From Guadua angustifolia (lineage: Eukaryota > Streptophyta > Magnoliopsida > Poales > Poaceae): 64,000 nucleotides of DNA. The notes beneath the pieces were generated by a model. It saw nothing but the letters and a program-made list of their open reading frames with translations, was not told the origin of the DNA and did not search any database. Positions 53,703 through 64,000 of the stretch are shown piece after piece. Location of the stretch: the NCBI GenBank assembly GCA_036346375.1, contig CM070520.1, positions 45,465,854-45,529,853 on the forward strand, read 5' to 3'. The position numbers and the translations under genes are program-made. The first letter of the stretch is position 1. Every line of letters begins with the position of its first letter.

Positions 53703-56700
53703 ATGGATCGAAGATGGATGTATGAAGCGGACCGTCGCGATAGAGAGTACTTTAACGGTGTGACTAGTTTTCTGAGCGCGGCTGCGGCGTACAAGTCAAA
53801 TAAGCTGATGGACTATATTTGTTGCCCGTGCATCGATTGCAAGAATGAGAAGCAATTTTCGAACCTTGAGGCGATCCGTGCACTTGCTTCAAGGGTTTCA
53901 AGCCTACCTATACCTGTTGGACCGAGCATGGTGAAGATGAGATTGTGCATGAAGGGCATCTGATTGATGATGATGAAGACAATGACTTGACCGCGGTGGC
54001 AAATAGTTTAAATCGACACCCAAGAAGAGACATTCATCGATAACCATAAAGATGATCTAGAACAGATGTTGCATGATGGGGAGGAGGACCTCACGAGTGA
54101 AAGGGATTTTCGTAAGTTTCAAGATATGGTAGAGGATTCTACAACACCCTTGTACCCAAAGTTGCAACGAGGAGTTCAAAAGTCGCATGTTGTGCTTACG
54201 CCGCTACAATTGAAGGCAAGCAATGGTTGGTCCGACAAGAGTTTCACGGAATTGTTAGGTTTCTTCGAGATGTCCTTCCAGAGGGTAACGTGTTACCAAA
54301 GAACCACGCACTGAGCCAAGCAGATTGTTTACCGCTGGGACTGGAAGTAAAATACACACATGTCCAAACGATTGCATATTGTATCGCAATGAGTTTGCAA
54401 ATTTGGATGCATGTCCCATTTGCAAGGCATCTCGGTATAAGCGCCGCGATGACGATATCGAGGCGCAAGTAAGAAGAAAAGACCTCCGACCAAGGTGGTG
54501 TGATATTTCCTATAATCCCCATCCAAGCGCCTGCTTATGCGAACAAAAGGCATGCTCAATTGCTGCGATGGCATGCCGAGGAGCGTAAAAAGGATGGAAT
54601 GCTTAGACACCCTGCTGACTCCGCGCAGTGGAGGAATATCGACAGAAAATACAAGAAACACTTTGCATATGATATGAGGAATATAAGGTTCGGACTCAGT
54701 ACGGATGGGATGAACCCTTTCGGCAACATGAGTAGTCGTCATAGCACTTGGCCGGTGACTTTATGTATGTACAACCTTCCTCTTTGGCTTTGCATGAAGC
54801 GGAAGTACATTATGATGCCGTTACTGATCCAAGGGCCGAGGCAACCTGGCAACGATATTGATGTGTTTCTCAAACCACTGGTTGAAGATCTTCTGGTATT
54901 GTGGAACGACGGTGTACGGGTATGGGATGAGTACAGAAGAGAGAACTTCATGCTACGGGCGTTGTTGTTCGTAACCATCAATGATTACCCTGCTCTTGGC
55001 AATCTTTCGAGCCGGACTATAAAAGGATTCAATGGATGCGCATTGCATGGGTGATACTGGAGCCGTGGCTGAAATATTGTCGAAAAATGTGTTACATGCG
55101 GCATCGCGGTTCTTCGCAAGGACCACCGATCGCAACAACAAGAGAGCTTTTGACGGTACAAAGGAGATCGCTTCACTCAAACATCGCGAACGGCAAAGAG
55201 ATATTTATGTCGAAGGATATTAAAATTATCCATGGAAAGGAGCGAAGTACATCACCCGAAGTTCCGTGATTCACTCCTTTGTGGAAAAAGAGATCGATTT
55301 ATGGACCTACCTTATTGGCAGACACGGATGTTCGACATGCTATCGATGTCATGCATATAGAGAAGAACATGTGTGACAATTTTGCTTGGTATTTTACTAG
55401 ACATACCTGGTAAAACAAAAGATACACTCAAGGCACGGATGGACCTGAAAGATATGAAACTCAGGAAGGAGCTGCATCATGAAGATCTGGGTCAAGGAAA
55501 AAAGTACCTTCCCGCAGCTTGCTACACTTTAAGCAAGATTGAGAAAATTAGCGTGTGTGAGTGCTTGCACGGAGTCAAAGTTCCGTCTGGTTATTCTGCC
55601 AACCTAAACAGGCTAGTCTCAATGAAAGACTTGAAATTAGTTGGTATGAAATCTCATGATTGTCACGTGATGATGACACAGATGCTTCTTGTAGCAATTA
55701 GGGGTGTTCTGCCAGAGAAAGTGCGAGATCCAATTATAAAGTTATGTTCATTCTTCAACGCGATTTCACAGAAGGTCATCGACCCGTTGAAACTGGATAA
55801 GCTGCAGGAAGACGTGATCCACACTCTTTGCCGGTTTGAGATGTGCTTCCTCCATCCTTCTTCGATATTATGGTCCATCTCATTGTTCATATTGTGAAAG
55901 AGATACGATTTTGGCCCCTGTGTTTCTACATCAAATGTACCCTTTCAAGAGGTTCATGGGGTTGTGAAGAAATATGTTCAGAATCGACATCGGCGGAAGG
56001 GTGCATTGCCAAGGTTGGGGAACCGAGGAGGTCATCGAAGTTCGCATCGATTACATGGATCTCAAACCGATTGGTGTGCCCAGTATCTCGCCATGAAGGA
56101 GGCTACAAGGAAAGGGACACTAGGTCGAAATCGATCCGCATAAATGATCGTGCTTCATTCACGCAAGCACATTTTACGATTCGCACCAATCGCTAGAAGC
56201 GGCCCAGATGTCGACATGCACAAGAACATGCTACGAAGACAAAACCCATGTAAGTCTGAGGTTTGGATCACGAGAGAGCGCAGAGATAACTTTGGAGATT
56301 GGTTGCTTAGATACATGATGCATACGCAAACAGAGTGCGCTCAATTGAGAACGCTGGCTAAGGGACCATCATATACAATTTTGACATTTGAAGGATACGA
56401 CATCAATGGGTATACATTTTATACGAGAGCACAAGATAAGAAGAGCACCAACCAAAACAGCGGGGTCCGTATAGATGCTTATGACAGCAATGGCAATATG
56501 CAGACGTACTACGGATTCATAGAAGAGATTTGGGAGCTTGACTATGGGCCTTTGAAGGTCCCCCTCTTTCGGTGCCAGTGGGTCAGGCTACCTAGGGGCG
56601 TGAACATCGACAAGTACGGTATCACTACCGTGGACTTCAAACACGTCGGATACAGAGAAGAACCATTTGTACTTGCTAATGCCGTTACACAAATTTTCTT

Positions 56701-56911
56701 TGTGAGGGATCCAGCTGACAAGGAACGCCACGTGGTTCTTCAATCAAAAAGAAGGATTGTGGGAGTTGAGAATGTAGTCGATGAGGAAGACTATAACCAG
56801 TTTGATGAGCTTCCTCCTTTCGGTGAGAACATCGACCTAGGTCTCATGGAAGACATAGAGGAAGCTACATACATACGCCGCGATCATAACAAAGGTCGGA
56901 TTGTAACTTAG
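53703..56911 (+). pseudogene. CACTA-3 TNP2-like transposase, frameshifted
   Basis: The start MDRRWMYEADRRDREYF follows acceptor aatatttgtag. The domain order equals CACTA-2: CCPCIDCKNEK (53815), zinc cluster (CILYRNEFANLDACPIC near 54385), NIRFGLSTDGMNPFG (54680), RKYIMMPLL (54800), HVMMTQMLLVAIRG (55665), then NQNSGVRIDAY and YGFIEEIWELDYGPLK (56450-56550) to RRDHNKGRIVT and TAA at 56909-56911. Small indels shift the frame near 53880, 54170, 54340, 54490, 55035-55370 and 55860-56150. The C-terminal 255 codons (56144-56911) are intact, whereas CACTA-2 has a stop there. Confidence 0.93.
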
Positions 56912-57480
56912 TTGTGTAATTAAGGATATGCTTTATTTTGTATGAAGGTCAAGCTTCAATTTGTGATATAAACATTTTGTGCGAAGAACATGCTTCATTT
57001 TGAAATTTATGGAGTATTGATTATTATAGTCAATCAGAAATAGTAAATGTCCAATGGATGAAGATGAGATAGTAAGAGCAAGTTTTTATTGATTATTCCT
57101 AATTAACTCAAATTTTAAATAAAACAAAAAAGGAAAACTCCAATGTTTATATTTGGGGTTTTTTTACAAATAAATTAGCAATTTGTATGAAGCCCTAAAT
57201 AGCTCTTATTTGGTTGGGCTAAAGAAATTCCAATGTTTGTGTTTGGTTGGGCTAAAACACGTGTGCCAATTTTCCTTGCCGCGGCAGTAAGTCCTTGCCA
57301 TGGCAGCATTTACCACCGTGTCACTTGTGCCACAGCAGACAAGGAACATCAGTGCCGATTGACAAACGAGCAGACACTAATAAAACACATCATTGCTACA
57401 TCATAGTCTCAGAACCGAAGAATAGATATATGTCACGCGACTACAATGGAACATCACGGGCACTACTATTACAACATCAT
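56912..57480. other. CACTA-3 3' flank of gene 1
   Basis: AT-rich untranslated sequence with no recognised gene. Its first 150 bp are duplicated at 53010-53195. Confidence 0.6.
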
Positions 57481-57745
57481 TGCGGTTCATAAATGACCGG
57501 CAATAATATACATATCAACGCCGGTGAGAACGATCGGCACTAAAAATACATTATCACTTACATGAACCGCAAAGGATAATGTATTTTAGTGCCGTTGCTT
57601 TCACCCCAAGCAGGATATAATATTATCACGGTCATTTATGAACCGCAGTGATGTTGAACTATTATCGCTAGTAGAACAATAAGAGATATATCACCGCCGG
57701 TTCACTTATTTGAACCGCAGTAATAATACTCCCTATATATACCTT
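57480..57745. promoter_or_regulatory. CACTA-3 internal motif cluster and gene 2 promoter
   Basis: Variants of tatcaccgccggttc and gaaccgcagtgat alternate in orientation. They end at ctatatatacc (TATA box, 57734-57744), the same core as upstream of gene 1 (52492-52502). The GC-rich leader follows at 57800. Confidence 0.75.
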
Positions 57746-58810
57746 TTCATTCCCGTGACTTAGCCATTTCCGTGACTTAGCCATTTCGCAATTTGTTTGG
57801 ACTTCTTCTCTGCGCTCTAGCCGCCGACTCTCCCCCACGCCCTCCGTGCGGCAACCCTCCTCCTGCTGGCGACCCTCCCCGCGCCCGGCCTCCCCTGGCG
57901 ACCTTCTCCCAAGACGGCCCTCCCTCCCCTGGGCGACTCCTCCTCGGCGCCCCTCCCTCCTCCTGCGGCGACCCTCCCCGCGCCGGCCCTCTCCGCGGTG
58001 CCTCCTTCGTCCGGTGACCCTCCCCGCACCGTAAGCCGTGATGATGCTAGGGTTCTCGATGTTATTGCTCTGTGATGTTGCGCGGTGATGTTGCCCTCGT
58101 GATGATTCTAGGGTTGGCCGATGCTATTGCTCTGTGATGATTCTAGGTTCTCGGCGATATTGACAATTGTTCGTAAATAAGGCCTTAAGTTGGTAGACTA
58201 ACATGCATTGACAATCGATGATTCTTGGGTTCTCGATGTTATTGCTCGTGATGTTGCTCGTGATGATTCTAGGGTTGGCCGATGCTATTGCTCTGTGATG
58301 ATTTAAGGCCTTATTTACTCAATTAATTGTTTTGCACATCGTGATGAGATGAAGGTTCTAATCTTCATTCAAACCCAATAATCTGAGAGCAATCGTATAT
58401 AATTACCTCCATATGAATGACATAATGTTGTCTTTATGTGAGGAAATTTTGTTTGAATATTTTACACCTTGCTGGTAATTGGATATGTATGTGTATGTGT
58501 TCAAGGTCGACCTTATGTATGTGAGTATCTTAAGTAATCGATCGGGTCTTGTTTAGATATTTTACTTATGTGAGGATAACTATATGCTTGTATTGAATTT
58601 GTGGAAATGTGTATGCTAGTCGATAAGCTTATTTCCATTATCCGTCAAGAGCTTATTTGCATACCGATTCATTAGATATATATTAGCACTCGCCTCAATT
58701 AATTACTCTCTTTGTCATTAAAGTATTGAAATATTGTTTATTTTCAATAAGGTAAGGTTGTCACAAATTAAATCAAGAAAGCGCAATTGCCTTAAGAGAC
58801 AGGGCCCAAC
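57746..58810 (+). other. CACTA-3 gene 2 leader
   Basis: A C-rich segment (57790-58030) is followed by a threefold repeat of a gctctgtgatgattctagg-like block (58050-58310), then AT-rich sequence. Open frames on both strands in the C-rich part are composition artefacts. Confidence 0.55.
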
Positions 58811-59390
58811 TCATATATTCTTTAGAATATTATTGCTTATTGCTCAATAAAAATAATGAATCATTCTTATTCCACATTTATATGATTTTCAAAAAATGAA
58901 ATAAGGTTATAAATCCACAACTAGAATGTTAATAGTCTATTACACCAAAAAGCGAGCAATTAGTTTCTTGTCAACCAAGCCACGTCATGCCTTCTCACCC
59001 AGTTGTATCATGCTCTCCTCGTTGTTGTCGTATGTAATCTTTGGCAGCCATGCTTTTGATGTCGCCGATGGGCTCAAGAACGCCGCAACGCAACGATACG
59101 CTGTTGCGGCGTAGTGAGTCCATCGGCGGCATCAAAGCCGACCGCTGAGAAGGTCCTATCTGATTTGACCAGCACCTGCAAAAGCATGGCTGCCAGGAGA
59201 GCATACGATACAACCGGGTGAAGAAGGCCACGAGGTGACGTGCTTGGTTGACAAGGAACCGATTGCTCGCTTTTGGTGTAATAGACTACTAACATTCTAG
59301 TTGTGGATTTATAACCTTATTTCATTTTTGAAAATCATATTAGTGTGGAATAAGAATGATTCATTATTTTTATTGAGCAAATAAGTATAT
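58811..59390. mobile_element. Foldback element carrying SINA fragments
   Basis: The left arm (58838-59100) and right arm (59100-59385) are imperfect reverse complements over about 260 bases. They include ctattacaccaaaa-gcgagcaat and the AT-rich outer ends, and meet near cgccgcaacgcaacgatacgctgttgcggcg. The right arm reads on the plus strand as decayed SINA ligase (KHGCQESIRY, with stops). The left arm carries part of it inverted. The outer left end is shared with 206-350. Confidence 0.75.
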
Positions 59391-59729
59391 ATGTGAATTG
59401 TCAATTGTATATGTATCATGTGTAAGTATATGTGATCTCAGTATAAGTATATGTGAATTGTCAACTGTATATGTATCATGTGTAAGTATATGTGAAATTG
59501 TATTGTTCTTTGTTACTTGCTCCCTCTGTCCACGAAAGTAGGTTGCCGTAGAATCGATCCATGCAATTAAGATTTTGAAATTTACACTATTAATATATAT
59601 GTACGTTACAGTATTATCTAACGTATGACAAAATGGTGATTAAGCCTTATATATGCACAACATTGATATATATGCGAAGATTCATCTTGTGATTTTGTTA
59701 ATTTAAAATTCTAGAAAACTTGCCACACA
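59391..59729 (+). other. CACTA-3 gene 2 upstream intron
   Basis: AT-rich sequence contains a two-unit repeat of tatatgtgaattgtcaa-type blocks (59390-59490). No other feature. Confidence 0.5.
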
Positions 59730-62700
59730 TGGCCTCTCACAATGGACAAGTGCCGGATGGCGCCGAGCCCATGGACCAAAGCCCGAGCGAAGCTCGACAG
59801 AGTTCCTCAACCCGAACAAGTCGAGGCAACAAATGTACATGAGGTAAGTCTTTACTAGGATTATTTCAGAGGATATGCTTCCGATGAAATTAGAGCAGAG
59901 CCAAACGACTAATGAAACAATCAAAATGCAGGGTCGGACATCTAGTGCACCGAGGCAGTGTCAGCGACGAGGTCCCAAAGAAGATGCGACAGTGAACGAA
60001 GGTGATAGTTGAGCTTAGTGCGATCGGAGAACCAGCTATACCCGCCATTGCTTGGGCCATATCGACAAAGATACGGGTCCTCGGCTAGAGACAATGTGCC
60101 CATCATCTACGATCATGGACACGTCAACAGCGATTCTCCGTCGTATGTTCCCGATGACATCAAGGAAACATTGTGGACAGAGTTGACAGCGAAGTTTCAG
60201 TTCCCCGAAGATCAGTTGGAGATTGCCAGGAAACATGCACTAAGCGTTATGGGAACTGCATGGAAGAACTGGAAGACAAAGCTGAATAAGGAGTACGTCA
60301 AGAAGGATCAAACGCCGGATTTTAATAGATTCCCGAGGTTACAGCAATTTTGGGATGAATTCAAGCAATATAAGATATCTGATGAAGCCCAGGCTATCAG
60401 CCAGCAGAACAAGGCAAATTCGGACAAGAACATTTACCCCCATGTGCTAGGCACCGGTGGCTACGTGAAGAAAGTACCCAAGTGGGATGCACGGAAGAAC
60501 AAATTTAGCACTTGATGGAGTTGTTCTTGCGGACGCCTCACATGGCCCCAAGATCGAAGCATCGCCGCTTGTAGGGAGCTACTCTGCGGATGATGGTCGC
60601 TAAGCTTCGAAGCGAGAAAGACGAGGAAATCTCGAGGAAGATCGCGGATGCCCACTCCGAAGCTATTGAGGGCTCCTTCCTGCCAACAAGGGAGGACGAC
60701 GAGCTAACACGTGCCTTGGGTAATAGGGAGCACCCTGGTCGCACCAGAGGGGTTGGCTTGGTGCCGTGGAAAGCAAAGCATTCCCAGAGGATGCCTATAT
60801 GTACAAGCCACCAAAGAAATCCGGATAAGAACAGCTTGAATGAACATGTACGAGAAATAGAAGATCGGATGCATAGAAGGGAAGTCGAATTTGAAGAACA
60901 GATGAAAGTGATGCGAGAAATGGTAACAAAGGTCCCGAGCGTAACGTTAGTCACATGACGTAAGTCCGCGGGGTTCTCAAAAGCACCAAGCATCCGCTAA
61001 CCCTCCCAAGAGGACTCGGCGTGTAGTTTTCACGTGGACAAAATCATAGAGCCGACGCCGCTGCCTCGCACCGCCCATAGCAAACATTACCATCAAGGTG
61101 GTCAAGGGTGGTTTGGCCATGCAACGAGGCGGATATTGCATAACCGCCAATTCCCGGGATACGCCAGAATTGCGATGAATGATGTGGTTGACAGATACCG
61201 CAAAGTAGAGGTTGAGATCGCAAGCAGGAGAGGCAAAGTCTTGGACAAAGCATTGGCACATTCATCGCGTGGGCATAAGCGATATATAAAGTTTGCCTCG
61301 AAGATGACAACGACGATGATGTTAACAACGGTGACGAGGCAGAGTCTCCATCTAGGAACAGTCCTCCTCCTCCTCCTCCGGCGTCATCGAAGAAAGCTCC
61401 TTCTCCTGCTCCAGCGCCACCCAGGAAAAGTCCTCCTCCTCCGCCATCACCCAAGAAAACTCCTCTTGCTCCAGCGCCACAAGACAGCCAAAGAGCACCG
61501 CGATCTGACATTCTACACGGTCGGGGGAAAAGTTCACATCCGTGAAGCTAGTCAAAACTCTTAGCAAGAAACACTATATGAAATGACCGACGAAGAAACA
61601 AAAAAGAAGTAGGCGCCCATATAGAAGAGCACTTCAAGAAGACGCCACCACCGCTAAGATTGAAATCGAACACGCTAAACGGATTTCTTCCTGGACTTAG
61701 CGAAGGTTAAACAGACAGACGGATAAGCTGAAGCTCCTCAACCTAGCCAACTATCGACTACTTAACGCATCTCTAGGAAGAAATCTAAAGGAGATGGTGG
61801 TAAAGTAGTTGTTCTTTGGAAGCCAAAGTGGTGTGAAGGGCAGCGAGCACACAGAAGTGGCCATTCGTTAACGGGAAGCTTTGTCAAGATCCAAATAAGG
61901 AGGTCAAACCGACCACACAATTCTGACGCCTACATGAATGGTACCGCAGATGTCCAAAATACACAAAACACCGCTTTCCCAAATCGGATACAAAGATATG
62001 GACTTTCACAACAATGACGACTCTTTTCGGGTTGAACACGTGGAACTATATCGATGTACCAACGAGACGCCTGGACGTGTCTATATTAAGAATATGGACT
62101 CTGTAAGTCTCTTGTATAATTCATGTCAGATATTCACGCACTCTTAAACATAGGGTCCGACTTTTTTTACGAGAATGGAGACAAAGACACTTAGGGCGAC
62201 AACAATGAAAAGATAGGATTCTCGGACCCGCATGGTCAATCGCAAACTTATTGAAGATCCAAGAACAATAAATGATGTTGAGGTGTACGTACTCAAGGCG
62301 CCGCTAAAGCTACAACACAAGGACTACGACTTTTACCCTACAACTTTCAAGACGTGTTTCTCGCCTACTAGTGTCTCATATTTGATGCGCAACACAATGT
62401 GACGACTAATTGGCTTCGCACTTTTCATCGGATCGCCCTTGTCTTCATGTTAGACGAAAGCAACATCACCGTTTTGGACTCAATGAGGAAACCGACAAAG
62501 AATACCAAGACTTAATAGACTTGCTAACCAGTAACTCGGTCATTGCATTATTGTTCTAATAATCTTCCATCCCATTGCACCTAATTAATTTTAATGACTA
62601 CTCAAAACCATGAACAGTGTACAAACAATCTCGCAAGAAGAGCAAATGGCATCGCCCATACGTGAAAAATTTCGAATACACACCGATTTTCCATGCAGAA

Positions 62701-62990
62701 ACAACCCTAAGGGAACAATTTATTTGGATACTACGCAATGACACATATCCACGCTGCTCATCAATGATAATACGGACTACAACGGCCACCGGTATATCGA
62801 TCATTACATGTTGACCCATACTTTTCTTTATAAAGACGATGACACTAATTAATGCTTCAATTTCTCCCATGACAATACGTCAATCGTGGGCACCAAAGAA
62901 TTTCGACCACTAAATTGATGCCCTTCAAGAGCAGATAAATTTGGGTTCATAATTTGAGAAATTCTCCACACGAAGGGCTTAATTTTACGA
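59730..62990 (+). pseudogene. CACTA-3 gene 2: TNPA-like with Ulp1-type end, decayed
   Basis: The first exon opens MASHNGQVPDGAEPMDQS and ends near a gtaagt donor at 59844. The Transposase_24-like region (60140-60515) is well kept: YVPDDIKETLWTEL, KFQFPEDQLEIARKHAL, NWKTKLNKEYVKKDQTPDF. Then come LGNREHPGRTRG (60715), a weak DUF8039-like region (61050-61230), a Pro-rich linker (61360-61480, PPPPP runs), a helical region and a Ulp1/C48 relic. The relic keeps HRIALVFMLDESNITVLDSMRK (62425-62500), with the His and Asp sites, but the Cys segment near 62680 (TDFPC, then frame loss) is broken. Many stops and indels follow 60515. It is more damaged than CACTA-2 gene 2. Confidence 0.8.
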
Positions 62991-63289
62991 CCATTTCTCC
63001 ATGGCAATAATTCTGAATGAACAATTTAATGCTTCAAAAGTGAATGAACAATGTAATAATTAAATATTATGATGCTTCAATGTATTTCAATTACACTTTA
63101 GTGATGCTTCAAGATTATTGTGCACAACGATACCGCATGTAATACATCTATCGTACAATATATATACATGCTACAACATATATCGCAAAAATATATATGC
63201 AAAAGGTTTAAAAACCCATCATCGCCATTTGGATATCAAAATAGGACACGAGCTATCAACGCGGTTAACAAGAAAAAGGCGTGATAGTA

Positions 63290-63629
63290 GTTATCGCGTC
63301 TTGATATTGATAACAATTGGGCATCGATAGTTACTTATCACCGCCGGATATTATTGAAAATGTGGCGTTGATAGTTAGTTATCACCGCCGCTTTAATTAA
63401 TAACCGCAGCGATAATATGTTATCACCGCCGGTTGGAAAGTTTGAACCGGCAGTGATAGTTATTATCACCGCCGTTCTTAAGTATAAACCGCAGCGATAG
63501 TGATTATCATCGCCGGTTTACATCCGGCAGCGATAGTCCTCGACTATCATCGCCACTTAGGTTGAAGCCGTCCACATCCGTGAGTGATGCCGATGTGGAC
63601 CGGCAAGAATCACATGTTCCGTAGTAGTG
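63290..63629. promoter_or_regulatory. CACTA-3 right subterminal repeats
   Basis: Repeated motifs ttatcaccgccgg and aaccgcagcgata alternate up to the terminus. Strong paired copies lie at 63345-63560. Confidence 0.8.
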
Positions 63630-64000
63630 TTTGTGGGCGGCACGAGGCACGCCGCACTGACCCAAGATGAAGTGGGCTGTGCCAGGCCGGCACAATACTA
63701 TTTGTCGGGCCGTGCCGGGCCAAGGATCTAGGCACAGTGGACGGCATGGCCCAACACGGTCGTTTGGGCAGTGCCCGTGTTGGCCCGGCACCAAAATGGC
63801 ACGCAGGGCATGGCGCATGCTTAGCACGGCAATGGCATGGTGAAATTGAATAGAGAAATGAGAATTGAGTTTGGGAGTTAGTATTATGATCTTCCGGGAA
63901 GAATCGTTGGTTGATGGGAGGTTGTGTATTGAGGCGTTATATTTGGCAAGAGCCGTGGTTTGAGTTGTGGAGTTTTCTCTTGTGTGAGAAGTACCTGGCT
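63630..64000. repeat. GC-rich repeat hosting CACTA-3
   Basis: The block is rich in gggccgtgcc/ggcacggc motifs, in both orientations, up to about 63840. It joins, without CACTA-3, to cactcgggccgtgc at 51895-51908. No gene is visible. The last 160 bases are unassigned. Confidence 0.6.

Larger units (their letters stand above)
51912..63629 (+). mobile_element. CACTA-3 (En/Spm family), complete 11.7 kb
   Basis: The left end CACTACTGCATCGC at 51912 and right end tgttccgtagtagtg at 63629 are flanked by TTT on both sides (51909-51911, 63630-63632). The flanks join into one GC-rich repeat (gggccgtgc...ttt...gtgggcggcacg). Gene 1 (53703-56911) is a TNP2 transposase and gene 2 (59730 to about 62990) is TNPA-like/Ulp1. 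Motif clusters lie at both ends and between the genes. Nested insertions include a small CACTA-type MITE (about 53425-53624) and a SINA-bearing foldback (58811-59390). Confidence 0.92.

Noticed and set aside
57793..58034. Pro/Ala/Arg-rich open frames on both strands
   Set aside because: They lie in the C-rich leader of CACTA-3 gene 2 and have no motif; the equivalent part of CACTA-2 (42102-42391) shows different frames.

Overview
This window is repeat-dense DNA from a higher plant, almost certainly a grass. It has no prokaryotic operon, CRISPR array or rRNA. The evidence is plant-type GT-AG and GC-AG introns, CACTA (En/Spm) transposons with TNP2-like transposases, copia and gypsy-type LTRs, Tourist and hAT MITEs, a Helitron, and decayed plant genes (SINA-type ubiquitin ligase, UDP-rhamnose synthase, receptor-like kinase, MSP domain, beta'-COP). 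I cannot name the species.

The host component of most interest is a tandem cluster of damaged copies of one unusual gene, all on the plus strand. In copy A (6565-16852) the last exon of an RLK/Pelle kinase, an MSP/VAP-like exon, and eight exons related to the N-terminal WD40 propeller of coatomer beta' lie in order. Their exon phases are compatible and the MSP and WD40 exons contain no stop. Copy B (33163-50821) has most of the kinase domain (with stops and a frameshift) and the terminal WD40 exon, but has lost MSP. Copies C (17.4-18.5 kb) and D (23.2-27.7 kb) retain the intron and MSP exon. Copy E (5.7-6.5 kb) is an intron fragment joined to the kinase end of copy A. The ancestral gene therefore probably encoded kinase, then MSP, then beta'-COP-like WD40.

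Layout: 0-1 kb, SINA relics and a microsatellite. 1.2-5.7 kb, CACTA-1 on the minus strand. 5.7-16.9 kb, copies E and A with a solo LTR, LTR debris and a CACTA end inside an intron. 16.9-18.5 kb, a hAT-like MITE and copy C. 18.5-21.3 kb, unassigned DNA and a damaged rhamnose-synthase exon on the minus strand. 21.3-23.2 kb, a Tourist MITE and an RNase H relic. 23.2-29.1 kb, copy D split by hAT-like elements that carry a 2.5-kb LTR. 29.8-31.1 kb, a TRIM retrotransposon. 32.4-36.2 kb, the kinase part of copy B, with a Tourist MITE and a solo LTR. 36.2-36.8 kb, the end of a copia element on the minus strand. 36.8-48.4 kb, CACTA-2. 48.4-51.5 kb, the end of copy B with a Helitron and a hAT MITE. 51.9-63.6 kb, CACTA-3, complete with a TTT target duplication. 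63.6 kb to the end, the GC-rich repeat into which CACTA-3 inserted.

CACTA-2 and CACTA-3 share one design: a TNP2 transposase gene, a TNPA-like gene with a Ulp1-type (C48) protease end, and three clusters of the same short inverted motif (left end, right end, and between the genes). All their genes carry stops or frameshifts. Coordinates were counted by eye from the printed sequence; similarities come from recognising protein families, not from a search.
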